NCBI RefSeq assembly: GCF_003946305.1
Contig: NZ_RHNS01000008.1
Coordinates: 1 to 64,000, forward strand
Length of the DNA: 64,000 nt
Reading direction: 5' to 3'
From: Lacticaseibacillus porcinae
GTDB taxonomy: Bacteria > Bacillota > Bacilli > Lactobacillales > Lactobacillaceae
Shown here: one piece after another, positions 1 to 8,830 of the stretch
Position numbering within the stretch: position 1 is the stretch's first letter
Layout of the letters: the number at the start of each line of letters is the position of its first letter
The notes under the pieces: model-generated
The model's database searches: none
What the model was told of the DNA's origin: nothing
What the model saw: the letters and a program-made list of their open reading frames with translations, nothing else
Position numbers and translations under genes: made by a program

Positions 1-75
1 AGCGCCTTGAGACGCTGCCGGTAACGGGGGCTTATAGCCCCAGAGCAAGCCACCCGTTTAACGGGTGGTTTTTGA
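1..75 (+). other. Possible right end of an IS200/IS605-type element, ending in a terminator hairpin
   Basis: Two consecutive hairpins are visible. One has GGGGC/GCCCC arms around 26-41. The second is CCACCCGT-TTA-ACGGGTGG at 50-68, followed by five T. The order of short GC hairpins, a CCACCCG hairpin and a T-run resembles the right ends of IS200/IS605 elements with tnpB, where the transposon end also encodes the 3' part of the guide (omega) RNA. No transposase is in the window because the element would lie to the left. The simpler reading is a plain rho-independent terminator of an upstream gene. The hairpins are seen; the IS assignment is inference from resemblance. Confidence 0.35.
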
Positions 76-158
76 CTTTCACAATTATCGCGAGAAAGCC
101 AATAGCCGCGGGTTTTACCTCGTTTGAAAAAGAGAAAGCTGATGAAATACGGCAAAAA

Positions 159-173
159 ATGTAAACGGTTGCT
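159..173 (+). promoter_or_regulatory. Candidate cre (CcpA) site far upstream of adhE
   Basis: ATGTAAACGGTTGCT fits the Bacillus cre consensus WTGNAANCGNWNNCW at every defined position. It lies about 240 bp upstream of the adhE -35 box, an unusual distance for direct repression. It may act at a distance, belong to an unseen promoter, or be chance. The rest of 76-370 holds no supportable gene. Confidence 0.45.
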
Positions 174-375
174 TTTACGGTGATGATCACACTTTGATCG
201 GTCTGTGATGATGAAAAAGCAGATACAATCAACAAATTTCGAAATAAGATCAAACTTTGTGATACAGTAAACAGCATCTCACAAAACAGATGTAAGCGGC
301 TCACGCTCACTTAATCACATTGACGAAAAATAAATTGCGCCCATAAACCGCAACAAATAGGCATTTTAAAAATAA

Positions 376-450
376 TCGTGAAAAACTTCACTGAACCTGT
401 TTACAAATTCACAACCTCCTGATATGATGTTCTTGTGAAATGGTTAACGA
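376..450 (+). promoter_or_regulatory. Three Rex-like operators around the adhE promoter
   Basis: The Rex consensus is TTGTGAA-N4-TTCACAA. By eye, 376-393 matches 11 of 14 defined positions (core GTGAA-AAAC-TTCAC), 397-414 matches 11 of 14 with a perfect right half TTCACAA, and 433-450 matches 12 of 14 with a perfect left half TTGTGAA. The first lies just upstream of the -35 box, the second overlaps it, and the third covers the expected transcription start. Rex represses fermentative genes such as adhE when NADH is low, so the placement suits redox control. Confidence 0.65.
400..428 (+). promoter_or_regulatory. adhE promoter
   Basis: TTTACA (400-405) and TATGAT (423-428) are separated by 17 bp, giving a good sigma-A promoter. 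The start would be near 435, leaving a 5' UTR of about 45 nt before the ATG at 480. Confidence 0.75.
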
Positions 451-479
451 AAAAACATTCAACCGTGGAGGATACGCAA

Positions 480-3098
480 ATGCTTAAAGATAAAACCGCG
501 CCAGCAAAGTCCGAGTTAGACGTCAACAAAATGATCGATGACTTGGTCAAAAACGCTCAAGCTGCCTTGGAAGTCATGAAAGGCTTTGATCAAGAAAAAG
601 TCGATCATATCGTTCACCGCATGGCGATCGCTGGTTTGGATCACCATATGGAATTGGCGAAATTGGCAGTTGAAGAAACTGGCCGTGGCGTTTATGAAGA
701 TAAAGCCATTAAAAACATGTTTGCCACTGAAGAAATCTGGCACTCGATCAAAGACGACAAAACTGTCGGCGTGATCGCAGAAGACAAACAAAAAGCAGTG
801 GTTTCCATTGCTGAACCAATTGGCGTGATTGCCGGGGTAACACCTGTGACGAACCCAACGTCAACGGTGATGTTTAAAGCTGAAATTGCCATTAAGACCC
901 GTAACCCAATTATTTTCTCCTTCCACCCAGGCGCCCAACAATCTTCTTCTCGGGCTTTGGAAGTGTTACGCGATGAAGCGGTTAAAGCTGGTTTGCCAGC
1001 AGGGGCTTTGCAATTCATTCCAGTCCCAAGTATTGAAGCTTGTCAAGCTTTGATGCATCACCCAGGTGTTGCCACGATCCTCGCCACTGGCGGTCCTGGC
1101 ATGGTCAAGTCTGCATATTCTTCAGGCAAGCCTGCTTTAGGCGTTGGGGCCGGCAATGCGCCAGCTTACATCGAAGAAACTGCCGACATCAAGCAAGCAG
1201 TCAATGACATTATCTTGTCTAAGAGTTTTGACCATGGGATGGTTTGTGCCTCTGAACAAGGCATGATCGTTGATGCGTCGATTTACGACAAAGTCCGTCA
1301 AGAATTCTTGGATCAAGGCGCTTACTTCATTCAACCTAAAGATATGAAGAAGTTCACTGAAACGGTCATCAACACGGAAAAGATGGCTGTTCAACCTCGG
1401 ATCGTTGGTCAATCTGCATGGCAAATTGCTAACTGGGCTGGCATTGAAGTTCCAGAAGATTGCCAATTGATCATTGCTGAACTCCCAGAACCAGGCGACA
1501 AATATCCGCTGTCTCATGAAAAGCTCAGCCCAGTGCTGGCAATGTTTAAAGCAAAGGACCACGCTGATGGCTTTGCTAAAGCAGAAAAGATGCTCGACAT
1601 CGGCGGCTTAGGCCATACTGCTGTGATCCATACGCAAAACCAAGATTTAGCCTTGGAATATGCTGATCGTATGCAAGCTTGCCGCATTTTGGTCAATACG
1701 CCATCCACAATGGGTGGTATCGGGGACTTGTACAACAACATGATCCCAAGTTTGACCTTAGGCTGTGGCTCTTACGGTGGTAACTCGATTTCGCATAACG
1801 TGGGGACGATCGACTTGTTGAACATTAAGACTTTGGCAAAGCGCCGCAACAACATGCAATGGGTCAAATTGCCACCGAAGATCTACTTCGAACGCAACTC
1901 GATCAACTACTTGGAAAAAATGTCTGGTTTGGATCGCGTCTTCATCGTTGGGGACCGCGGGATGGAAAAACTCGGTTACGTGAAGATCGTCGAAGATGTT
2001 TTAGCTAAACGTAACAACCCAGTTCAAATTCAAACCTTCGTTGACGTTGAACCAGATCCATCATCTGACACTGTTTACAAAGGCACAGCGATGATGAAGG
2101 ACTTCAAGCCAGATGCGATCGTTGCCATTGGTGGTGGTTCCGTCATGGATGCTGCTAAAGGGATGTGGTTGTTCTACGATGCTGAAGGTGACTTCTTCGG
2201 CGCTAAGCAAAAGTTCTTGGATATCCGCAAGCGGACTTACAAGTTCCCTAAGCCAACGAAATCTAAGTTGATTTGTGTGCCAACCACTTCTGGTACTGGA
2301 TCTGAAGTCACACCATTTGCAGTTATCACTGACTCTGAAACTGGCATCAAGTACCCATTAGCTGACTATGCTTTGACTCCTGATGTGGCGTTGATCGATT
2401 CTCAATTTATCGAAACAGTGCCACCAAAGGTTGTTGCTGATACTGGTTTGGATGTCTTGTGCCATGCGACTGAATCTTATGTTTCCGCAATGGCATCTGA
2501 CTACACTCGCGGTTTATCGCTTCAAGCCATCAAGTCTGTTTTTGACAACTTGGAAAAGTCTTACAACGGCGACTTAGAAGCAAAAGCACGTATGCATGAT
2601 GCCTCAACCATTGCTGGGATGGCCTTTGCCAACGCATTACTGGGGATCAACCACAGTATCGCCCACAAGCTTGGTCAAACGTTCCACTTGCCTCACGGCC
2701 GTTGCATCGCCATCACTATGCCTCACGTGATCCGCTACAATGCTAAGCGCCCAACCAAGCGCCAAGTATGGGCGAAGTACAACTACTTCAAGGCTGATGA
2801 AGACTATGCTCAAATCGCACGTTACCTTGGCTTGAAAGGTAACACCACTGAAGAATTGGTTGAAGCTTATGTTCAAGCGATCATTGACTTGTCTCACCGC
2901 GTTGGGGTGAAGTTGAGCTTGAAGGATCAAGGTATCAGCAAGGAAGACATGTTGGCTAGTGTTGATCGCATTGCTGAATTAGCATACGAAGATAACTGCA
3001 CGGTCACTAACCCAGTTGAACCTTTGATCGCTGATATGAAACAAATCGTCTTAGACGAATACGAAGGCACTGAATCCTCCGAATCCGTTCGTCCATAA
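480..3098 (+). CDS. adhE: Bifunctional acetaldehyde-CoA/alcohol dehydrogenase AdhE
   Basis: Reduces acetyl-CoA to acetaldehyde and then ethanol, regenerating two NAD+ during fermentation. The 872-aa protein has the family's two parts. An N-terminal aldehyde dehydrogenase (about residues 1-440) carries a likely catalytic Cys256 in [12 protein letters not shown]-terminal iron alcohol dehydrogenase (about 450-870) has [10 protein letters not shown] for NAD binding and the iron-ligand region NHSIAHKLG with H725 and H729. The frame opens upstream at a GTG (435), but ATG 480 is preferred because GGAGG sits at 467-471, eight bases before it, and the upstream GTG lies in the promoter/operator region. 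It stands alone, ends in a strong terminator, and is likely under Rex control. Confidence 0.97.
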   Translation: MLKDKTAPAKSELDVNKMIDDLVKNAQAALEVMKGFDQEKVDHIVHRMAIAGLDHHMELAKLAVEETGRGVYEDKAIKNMFATEEIWHSIKDDKTVGVIAEDKQKAVVSIAEPIGVIAGVTPVTNPTSTVMFKAEIAIKTRNPIIFSFHPGAQQSSSRALEVLRDEAVKAGLPAGALQFIPVPSIEACQALMHHPGVATILATGGPGMVKSAYSSGKPALGVGAGNAPAYIEETADIKQAVNDIILSKSFDHGMVCASEQGMIVDASIYDKVRQEFLDQGAYFIQPKDMKKFTETVINTEKMAVQPRIVGQSAWQIANWAGIEVPEDCQLIIAELPEPGDKYPLSHEKLSPVLAMFKAKDHADGFAKAEKMLDIGGLGHTAVIHTQNQDLALEYADRMQACRILVNTPSTMGGIGDLYNNMIPSLTLGCGSYGGNSISHNVGTIDLLNIKTLAKRRNNMQWVKLPPKIYFERNSINYLEKMSGLDRVFIVGDRGMEKLGYVKIVEDVLAKRNNPVQIQTFVDVEPDPSSDTVYKGTAMMKDFKPDAIVAIGGGSVMDAAKGMWLFYDAEGDFFGAKQKFLDIRKRTYKFPKPTKSKLICVPTTSGTGSEVTPFAVITDSETGIKYPLADYALTPDVALIDSQFIETVPPKVVADTGLDVLCHATESYVSAMASDYTRGLSLQAIKSVFDNLEKSYNGDLEAKARMHDASTIAGMAFANALLGINHSIAHKLGQTFHLPHGRCIAITMPHVIRYNAKRPTKRQVWAKYNYFKADEDYAQIARYLGLKGNTTEELVEAYVQAIIDLSHRVGVKLSLKDQGISKEDMLASVDRIAELAYEDNCTVTNPVEPLIADMKQIVLDEYEGTESSESVRP

Positions 3099-3124
3099 TT
3101 GATCTTCCTGCCACGGTTGATCGA

Positions 3125-3152
3125 AAGCGTCGCGCTTGCGCGGCGCTTTTTT
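3125..3152 (+). terminator. adhE terminator
   Basis: AGCGTCGCG and CGCGGCGCT pair (one G-U) across a short loop and are followed by six T. Confidence 0.9.
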
Positions 3153-3164
3153 GATGGGGTGGGG

Positions 3165-3354
3165 GAAGTTTTGCATTTGGCCTTCCGGCTGACACACTGG
3201 GACATGGTGAGAGTCCTCGAGAAAGCTAGCCGAGGTGTCTCGCTACGCTCCCCACTCGCCGGATCTTTCTCTGCGGGTTCTCGTAAGCGGTAAACCGCTA
3301 ACGAGAATCTCACCATGTCCCAGCGGTCAGCCTCCAGGCCAAATGCAAAACTTC
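3165..3354 (-). repeat. Composite palindromic repeat, copy A
   Basis: A 190-bp palindrome built from nested inverted repeats. The outer arm GAAGTTTTGCATTTGGCC pairs with its complement at 3337-3354. A second arm, CTGGGACATGGTGAGA, pairs with TCTCACCATGTCCCAG. Inside are a hairpin with TTCTCG/CGAGAA ends and a second stem-loop closed by GAGAAAG/CTTTCTC. Relative to the other five copies this one is inverted. It lies just after the adhE terminator. No ORF or transposase is associated. Its function is unknown. Confidence 0.85.
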
Positions 3355-3545
3355 TGGATCATGGCAGGCAGCGACGTCGTTAATAAATGAGAGAGTTGAG
3401 CAATCGTTGCAAAATGAAGACAATGCACTGGAAACCACCAGTTACAAGTCAATCGGTCGCTGTTGTCAACGGTGATCAATTTAGCTAATCCATAAATTGA
3501 TCATTAAAATCATAGAGCCATCAAACAAGACTTTTTAGTGACAGT

Positions 3546-3730
3546 GATCGGCAATGGCGATGGAAGCTGGGCGGCGATGCATAGTGAAAACACAGTTGGC
3601 GATTTATCGCCTACTGCGTTCCGCAGCTCGAGATCCACTTTAATGATGAGCGAAGCGAACCATCAAAGTTAGCTCGGCCGAGGACGTTCACGATGCAGCG
3701 CCGAGTCAGCTGGAGTCGCCATTGCCGATC
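3546..3730 (+). repeat. Composite palindromic repeat, copy F
   Basis: 185 bp, upstream of the mntR-like gene. The outer arms GATCGGCAATGGCGA and TCGCCATTGCCGATC are perfectly complementary and unlike the outer arms of the other copies. The inner arm contains GATGCATAGTGAA opposite TTCACGATGC. The internal core has a GGCGATTTATCGCC hairpin and the shared GATCCACTT, GCGAAGCG and AAGTTAGCTCG elements. The stretch 3355-3545 between copies A and F contains only a short inverted repeat (GATCAATTTA/TAAATTGATC near 3474-3501) and no gene. Confidence 0.8.
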
Positions 3731-3832
3731 CGTGATGCGACATTAAAAAGTTTGCGATGCCTTGACTTCTATTTTTGTTGATTTCATGCCATAATAGACT
3801 TAGACAATTGCCACTAAAAGTAAGGATGAGTT

Positions 3833-4489
3833 ATGACACCTAATAAAGAAGATTATCTTAAAATGATTTTTGAACTGGGCGGGGACACCCAGCTGATCTC
3901 AAATAAACAAATCGTGATCGGCTTGGATGTTTCGGCGGCTTCGGTCAGCGAGATGATCACCAAATTAGTTGAACAACACTATGTGACCCACACCCCATAT
4001 CAAGGGATCAAACTGACTGCCACCGGCCAAAAGCGGGCGGCTTTATTAGTGCGCAACCATCGTTTGTGGGAAGTCTTTTTGGTGGAATCATTGCATTATC
4101 CGGTTGATTCCATTCACCAAGAAGCAGAACGGTTGGAACATGCGACCACGCAAGATATGGCGGATCGCTTAGCAGAAATGTTAGGCCACCCACAATATTG
4201 CCCTCATGGTGGGGTGATCCCAGATGCTGATGGTCATTATTTCGATCAAAGCCGCAAACCGTTATCGAATGTGACGGTTGGTGAAAAAGGCCACATTGAA
4301 CGGGTGGTCGATGAAGTCGTGGTGTTAGATTACATTCGCGATATCGATTTACAAATTGAAGATCATTTTACCGTGATCGGCGTCAGTGATGCCGCCATCA
4401 CCATTCATTTGACCCGCACCGATCAAGACCTCGCCGTTGATCGGGTGCGAGCCGCCCATATTTTCATCGATCCGGCGATCGTTGATTAA
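3833..4489 (+). CDS. mntR: DtxR/MntR-family metal-dependent transcriptional regulator
   Basis: Likely manganese- or iron-responsive repressor of metal uptake. The 218-aa protein has an N-terminal winged helix (about residues 1-65; VSAASVSEMITKL is the recognition region). A dimerisation and metal-binding domain follows (about 70-140), with RNHRLWE, AERLEHA and CPHGG carrying the usual His/Glu/Cys ligands. A C-terminal SH3-like FeoA-type domain (about 145-218) is also present. The ATG at 3833 follows AGGATGAG. An extended -10 (TGCCATAAT, 3787-3795) lies upstream. It sits alone before zwf, 33 bp away and possibly cotranscribed. No metal transporter is adjacent, so its targets must be elsewhere. 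The exact metal and the name mntR (rather than another DtxR paralogue) are inference. Confidence 0.85.
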   Translation: MTPNKEDYLKMIFELGGDTQLISNKQIVIGLDVSAASVSEMITKLVEQHYVTHTPYQGIKLTATGQKRAALLVRNHRLWEVFLVESLHYPVDSIHQEAERLEHATTQDMADRLAEMLGHPQYCPHGGVIPDADGHYFDQSRKPLSNVTVGEKGHIERVVDEVVVLDYIRDIDLQIEDHFTVIGVSDAAITIHLTRTDQDLAVDRVRAAHIFIDPAIVD

Positions 4490-4522
4490 TCGTTGTTGAC
4501 GCAATAGGAGTAATAGGAGCAT

Positions 4523-6007
4523 ATGGCAAAAGAACAAGCAGCAGTGATCATTCTTTTTGGTGGGTCAGGAGACTTAGCTCGCCGCAAACTTTATCCCGCG
4601 ATGTTTGGATTGTTTCAACGCGGCTATTTGAAAAAGCGTTTTGCCGTGATCGGCACTGCACGGCGGCCTTGGACCAACGAACATTTACGCGAAATCGTGG
4701 TGGATGCCGTTAAAACCATGCCTGGCGCCACCATCGCCCAAGCGCAAGATTTTGCCAGTCATTTTTATTATCAATCACATGATGTTACTGACGCTGATCA
4801 CTACATCACGTTAAAGACTTTAGCCGCCAAGCTTGATGATCAATATCAAGTCGGCGGCAACCGCATTTACTACATGGCTATGGCGCCGAACTTCTTTGCC
4901 ACCATTGCGGAGCATTTGAAGTCTGAAGCGTTGTTGACAGATAACGGCTTCAACCGCCTCGTGATCGAAAAGCCATTTGGCCATGATTACGCTTCTGCTA
5001 AAGCGTTGAATGATTCGATCACTGCGACCTTTGATGAATCGCAGATCTATCGCATCGATCACTACCTCGGCAAAGAAATGGCCCAAGCCATCATGGCGTT
5101 GCGTTTCGCAAATCCAATGGTGGAAAATATTTGGCATAAAGATTTTATTCAGAATATTCAAATCACTTTGGCTGAAGCAGTCGGCGTTGAAGAACGGGCT
5201 GGGTATTATGAACAATCTGGTGCGATCCGTGATATGATCCAAAATCACGTGATGCAACTGGTTGCCGACCTTACCATGGCACGTCCTGAAAGCTTGACGT
5301 CTGAAGCAGTGCACAAAGTCAAAGGCGATGTCTTTGATCACTTGCATGTGTACACGCCTGAAGAAGCATGTGAAAACTTCGTCCGCGGCCAATACACGGC
5401 AGCGGTGATCGATGGGGATGAAGTCACTGGCTATCGCGATGAAACTGGGGTGGCAAAAGATTCGTTGACCGATACTTTTGTTGCTGGGAAGATCTTAGTC
5501 GATACCCCTGACTTTGAAGGTGTGCCGATCTATGTCCGTACTGGCAAACGTTTGACTCGTAAATCCACCCAAATCACAGTGGTGTTCAAGCCAACTCAAG
5601 ATAACTTGTTCAATACCTCAAATGAACCCGACACCTTAACGATTTACGTGGAGCCAAGCGAAGGCTTTGATTTGGTCTTAAACGGCAAAAAGCTTGGCCA
5701 AAGCAATGACTTGATCCCAGAAAACTTGGCTTATCGCCATGATCCAAAGCTCGCAAAGCAAGCCCCTGAAGCGTATGAACGTTTGATTCAAGATGCTTTA
5801 CAAGGTGATCAAACCAACTTCACGCGCTGGACCGAGTTGGCAAAGACTTGGCAATATACAGATTCCATTTTGGATGCTTGGCAAAACGATACCACCATGC
5901 CTGAATATGCTGCCGGTACTATGGGGCCAAAGGAAAGCTTTGACTTACTGGCACGCGATGGCAATCAGTGGCACTGGCAACCAACGCATGTGAAAATGGC
6001 GGACTAA
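4523..6007 (+). CDS. zwf: Glucose-6-phosphate 1-dehydrogenase
   Basis: First step of the oxidative pentose-phosphate/phosphoketolase route: glucose-6-phosphate plus NAD(P)+ to 6-phosphogluconolactone. The 494-aa length is normal for the family. The N-terminal Rossmann motif is FGGSGDLARRKLYP (about residues 12-25), and the active-site signature RIDHYLGKE is present with its conserved His and Lys. EKPFGHD is also conserved. The start ATG 4523 follows TAGGAG. It is downstream of the DtxR-like gene with a short gap and followed by a hairpin at 6027-6066. Its presence suggests a functional pentose branch for NADPH and 6-phosphogluconate. Confidence 0.97.
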   Translation: MAKEQAAVIILFGGSGDLARRKLYPAMFGLFQRGYLKKRFAVIGTARRPWTNEHLREIVVDAVKTMPGATIAQAQDFASHFYYQSHDVTDADHYITLKTLAAKLDDQYQVGGNRIYYMAMAPNFFATIAEHLKSEALLTDNGFNRLVIEKPFGHDYASAKALNDSITATFDESQIYRIDHYLGKEMAQAIMALRFANPMVENIWHKDFIQNIQITLAEAVGVEERAGYYEQSGAIRDMIQNHVMQLVADLTMARPESLTSEAVHKVKGDVFDHLHVYTPEEACENFVRGQYTAAVIDGDEVTGYRDETGVAKDSLTDTFVAGKILVDTPDFEGVPIYVRTGKRLTRKSTQITVVFKPTQDNLFNTSNEPDTLTIYVEPSEGFDLVLNGKKLGQSNDLIPENLAYRHDPKLAKQAPEAYERLIQDALQGDQTNFTRWTELAKTWQYTDSILDAWQNDTTMPEYAAGTMGPKESFDLLARDGNQWHWQPTHVKMAD

Positions 6008-6026
6008 TTTGAAATAACGGTAATCC

Positions 6027-6069
6027 ACACAGGGTCTCGACGACATCGTCTTGACCCCGTTTGTGTCTT
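6027..6069 (+). terminator. Probable zwf terminator
   Basis: Nested stems ACACA/TGTGT, GGGTC/GACCC and GACGA/TCGTC form a long hairpin followed by CTTT. The T-run is weak, so efficiency is uncertain. Confidence 0.5.
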
Positions 6070-6138
6070 TATCACCACAAGGTTGAAAGTGATTCACTAT
6101 TCAGATGATTTCAGAAGCTTGGTTGACATGAAGTGATG

Positions 6139-6327
6139 GTGATTTCAAATTGGGACGGAAGCTGACCGGTGGCACGTGGTGAGATTCTTGTTAGCAGTTT
6201 ACTGCTTACAAGAAGCCGCAGGGAAAGATCCACTTCATTCAGGCGCGTAGCGAGTGAATGAAGTTAGCTTTCCCGAGGACCCTCACCACGTGCCACCGTG
6301 TCAGCTGGAGTCCCAGTTTCAAATCAC
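6139..6327 (+). repeat. Composite palindromic repeat, copy B
   Basis: 189 bp. Outer arms are GTGATTTCAAATTGGGAC and GTCCCAGTTTCAAATCAC (one offset). The second arm GGTGGCACGTGGTGAG pairs with CTCACCACGTGCCACC. Inside are a hairpin with TTCTTGT/ACAAGAA ends and a second stem-loop closed by GGGAAAG/CTTTCCC, with CTTCATTC opposite GAATGAAG. Its right end is only six bases from the dinB ribosome binding site, so folding of an RNA carrying it could affect dinB expression. Confidence 0.85.
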
Positions 6328-6346
6328 AGGAGAAAGGAGGCGCGCA

Positions 6347-7453
6347 ATGGGAGAATGGTTGTCAGTTCCAGAAATTAACGATACCAGTCGCCGGATCTTG
6401 CATATTGATATGGATGCTTTTTATGCATCGATCGAACAACGCGATGATCCCAGTTTAAAAAAGCGCGCCTTAGTGATCGCTCACGACCCGAGAAAAACTG
6501 GGGGCAAAGGCGTGGTCACCACTGCAAATTACGTCGCGCGACAATACGGCGTGCATTCGGCGATGAGTGCCCAAGAAGCAATGCGCTTGGTGCCTAAGAA
6601 AGTGTTGACTTTTAAAGATCCTGATTTTACCAAATATCGCGCCGTATCTGATCAAATTCACACCTTGTTTCATCAAGTTACCGATTTGATCGAACCAGTG
6701 GCACTCGATGAAGCGTATTTAGATGTTACGGCGAATCAAGACTTCAAAACGACCATTGATTTAGCGCTGTGGCTGCAAGATGCGATCAAACAAGCGACGA
6801 GGCTCACTTGTAGTTTCGGGTTGTCATATAACAAGTTTTTGGCAAAAGAAGCAAGTGAATATAATAAACCCAACGGCCGCACGGTGATCCTTCCAGAACA
6901 AGCGCAAGCCTTCTTAAAACGCCTGGCGATCGGAGAATTTCGCGGTGTTGGGGCAAAAACCAAGCCGATTCTTGAAGACATGGGCATCAACACTGGTGCT
7001 GACTTGCTTGCATACAGTCAAGCAGACTTGGTGCAACATTTTGGAAAAATGGGGTTAGGCCTGTATCAACATGCCCGAGGCATCGACAATCGCCCAGTGT
7101 TAGTGCGTGATCGCAAATCCATTGGGAAAGAACGCACGTATCGCGCGGTGAAAACTACTGATGCCCAAGTGGAAGCAGAACTCAAACGATTAGCCCAAAT
7201 GGTCGCAGAAACCTTGGCATCAAAGCAAAAACATGGCAAAACCGTGGTGATCAAAGTGCGGGACCGTGACTTTAATACCTTGACGAAGCGGACCAGTTTG
7301 TCACAGTTTATCAATCAAGCCGACGATATTTTCGCTGTGGCTTGGCAGTTGTGGCAACAGATCAAACCGGATAACATCGCCATTCGATTGCTAGGGATCA
7401 CGGTGACTGGCCTAGAAGCCCAACAATTTGAAAATCTTGATCTCCCACTGTGA
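6347..7453 (+). CDS. dinB: DNA polymerase IV (Y-family)
   Basis: Error-prone translesion polymerase. The 368-aa protein has the catalytic motifs HIDMDAFYASIEQ near the N-terminus, VALDEAYLDVT, and SFGLSYNKFLAK. It continues through the thumb (helix-hairpin-helix GVGAKTKPILEDMGI) and little-finger domains (about 235-350). The frame is open from 6254 through the palindromic repeat, but ATG 6347 is preferred: AAAGGAGG at 6333-6340 is well spaced, and the first 31 codons of the longer frame are repeat sequence. No C-terminal clamp-binding motif was assigned with certainty. It is transcribed alone, followed by the spxR promoter. Confidence 0.95.
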   Translation: MGEWLSVPEINDTSRRILHIDMDAFYASIEQRDDPSLKKRALVIAHDPRKTGGKGVVTTANYVARQYGVHSAMSAQEAMRLVPKKVLTFKDPDFTKYRAVSDQIHTLFHQVTDLIEPVALDEAYLDVTANQDFKTTIDLALWLQDAIKQATRLTCSFGLSYNKFLAKEASEYNKPNGRTVILPEQAQAFLKRLAIGEFRGVGAKTKPILEDMGINTGADLLAYSQADLVQHFGKMGLGLYQHARGIDNRPVLVRDRKSIGKERTYRAVKTTDAQVEAELKRLAQMVAETLASKQKHGKTVVIKVRDRDFNTLTKRTSLSQFINQADDIFAVAWQLWQQIKPDNIAIRLLGITVTGLEAQQFENLDLPL

Positions 7454-7481
7454 TTGGTACAGGCTGTGAATGTGTTATACT
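7454..7481 (+). promoter_or_regulatory. Promoter of the spxR-nrnA-cshB operon
   Basis: TTGGTA (7454-7459) and TATACT (7476-7481) are 16 bp apart, with a TG extended -10 at 7473-7474. Confidence 0.6.
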
Positions 7482-7512
7482 AATCGTAACTGAGGACACG
7501 TGAGGTAAGACG

Positions 7513-8829
7513 ATGGCGACAAAGCATGAACAGATCCTACAATATATTGCAAACTTGGCAGTCGGGACCAAAATCTCGGTGCGGACGATCGCCAAGCAAC
7601 AACAAGTTTCTGAAGGCACGGCTTACCGTGCGATCAAAGAAGCTGAAAATACAGGATTAGTGTCGACCATCGAACGTGTCGGCACCATTCGCATCGAACA
7701 AAAGCCGATCAACAACATCGACTCATTGACCTTAAAAGCGTTGTTGAAGTTGATCGACGGCAAAGTGCTTGGCGGCTCTGCTGGCTTGACGAAAAAGCTC
7801 GACAAGTTTGTGATCGGGGCGATGACGCCTGATGAAATGATCCGCTACATCACCCCTAATGCGTTGATGATCATCGGGAATCGTGAAGATGCCCAAAAGC
7901 TGGCCTTAGAAAATGGCGCCGCCGTGTTGATCACTGGGGGCTTCATGACTAGCGATGCGGTGATTGCCAAAGCTAACGCCGAAAGTTTGCCAGTGATGCA
8001 AACGAGCTATGATACCTTCACTGTGGCGACGATGATCAACCGTGCGCTGTCTGATCAAGCAATCAAACAAGACATTTTAACTGTGGCAGCAGTTTATTCA
8101 CCCCTTAGCAAAGTGAAAACTGGTACCCCTGATAACACGGTGGCTGATTTCTTGCGGTTGCGCGGCGATCGCAGCGACTTTGCGCTACCGATCATCACCG
8201 CTGGCGGCCGCTTAGTCGGGATGGTGGCAGAAGCGCAAGTCCACGGCAAGAAAACGACCACACCGCTAGAACGAGTGATGGTCAAAGATCCTTTGACGGT
8301 GAAACCTTACTTGTCTGTTACTTCAGTTGGTCACACCATGCAAGGCAACGGTTTAGACGTGTTGCCAGTGGTTGATGATTCTTGGCAATTGCTGGGGATC
8401 GTCACCCGCCATGCCGTGTTTGCAAGCATGGCAGACCTCAATCACAATCGCGATGCGGCGACTTATGCGGATCAAGTCGCACGGCAAATGAGTTTGATCG
8501 AATCAACGCGCGTTGATGTTGCAGACTACCGCTTGCACACCACTCCGATGATGACCAATCAACTCGGGACCTTGAGTTTTGGGGTGTTGAATGAAGCGGT
8601 CAATACCGCAGCGACTGGCTTTTTGAATCGGGCAGGGCGGCGCAATGTGTTGGTCGCGCAACTTTCCTTGCATACCTTCCGACCGATCCAGTTGGAAACC
8701 ACGGTCAACATTCATGTGCGGCCGTTAGAATTGACGCGCCATGAAGCGACGTTAGATATCGAATTGCAAACAGACGGCTTGCCTGTTGCCAAAGCGTTGG
8801 TCACTTGCCAATTGCTGGAAAGGAATTAA
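7513..8829 (+). CDS. YtoI/SpxR-family regulator: HTH, DRTGG, CBS pair and hotdog domain
   Basis: 438 aa, matching the architecture of Bacillus YtoI and streptococcal SpxR. There is an N-terminal winged helix (about 1-60; TIAKQQQVSEGTAYRAIKEAE), a DRTGG-like domain (about 75-190), two CBS motifs (about 195-310) and a C-terminal hotdog/thioesterase-like domain (about 320-438). SpxR activates spxB in pneumococcus. Here the target is unknown and ligand sensing through the CBS domains (adenine nucleotides) is inference. It is the first gene of an operon with nrnA (1-bp gap) and a DEAD-box helicase, an order also known around Bacillus ytoI, so a role linked to nucleotide turnover is plausible. Confidence 0.88.
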   Translation: MATKHEQILQYIANLAVGTKISVRTIAKQQQVSEGTAYRAIKEAENTGLVSTIERVGTIRIEQKPINNIDSLTLKALLKLIDGKVLGGSAGLTKKLDKFVIGAMTPDEMIRYITPNALMIIGNREDAQKLALENGAAVLITGGFMTSDAVIAKANAESLPVMQTSYDTFTVATMINRALSDQAIKQDILTVAAVYSPLSKVKTGTPDNTVADFLRLRGDRSDFALPIITAGGRLVGMVAEAQVHGKKTTTPLERVMVKDPLTVKPYLSVTSVGHTMQGNGLDVLPVVDDSWQLLGIVTRHAVFASMADLNHNRDAATYADQVARQMSLIESTRVDVADYRLHTTPMMTNQLGTLSFGVLNEAVNTAATGFLNRAGRRNVLVAQLSLHTFRPIQLETTVNIHVRPLELTRHEATLDIELQTDGLPVAKALVTCQLLERN

Positions 8830-8830
8830 C

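Noticed and set aside
32-310. 92-aa minus-strand frame before adhE
   Set aside because: No RBS, overlaps the terminal hairpin, and no family resemblance.
6254-6346. Longer dinB start
   Set aside because: The extra 31 codons are the palindromic repeat. ATG 6347 has a strong RBS and family-like N-terminus.
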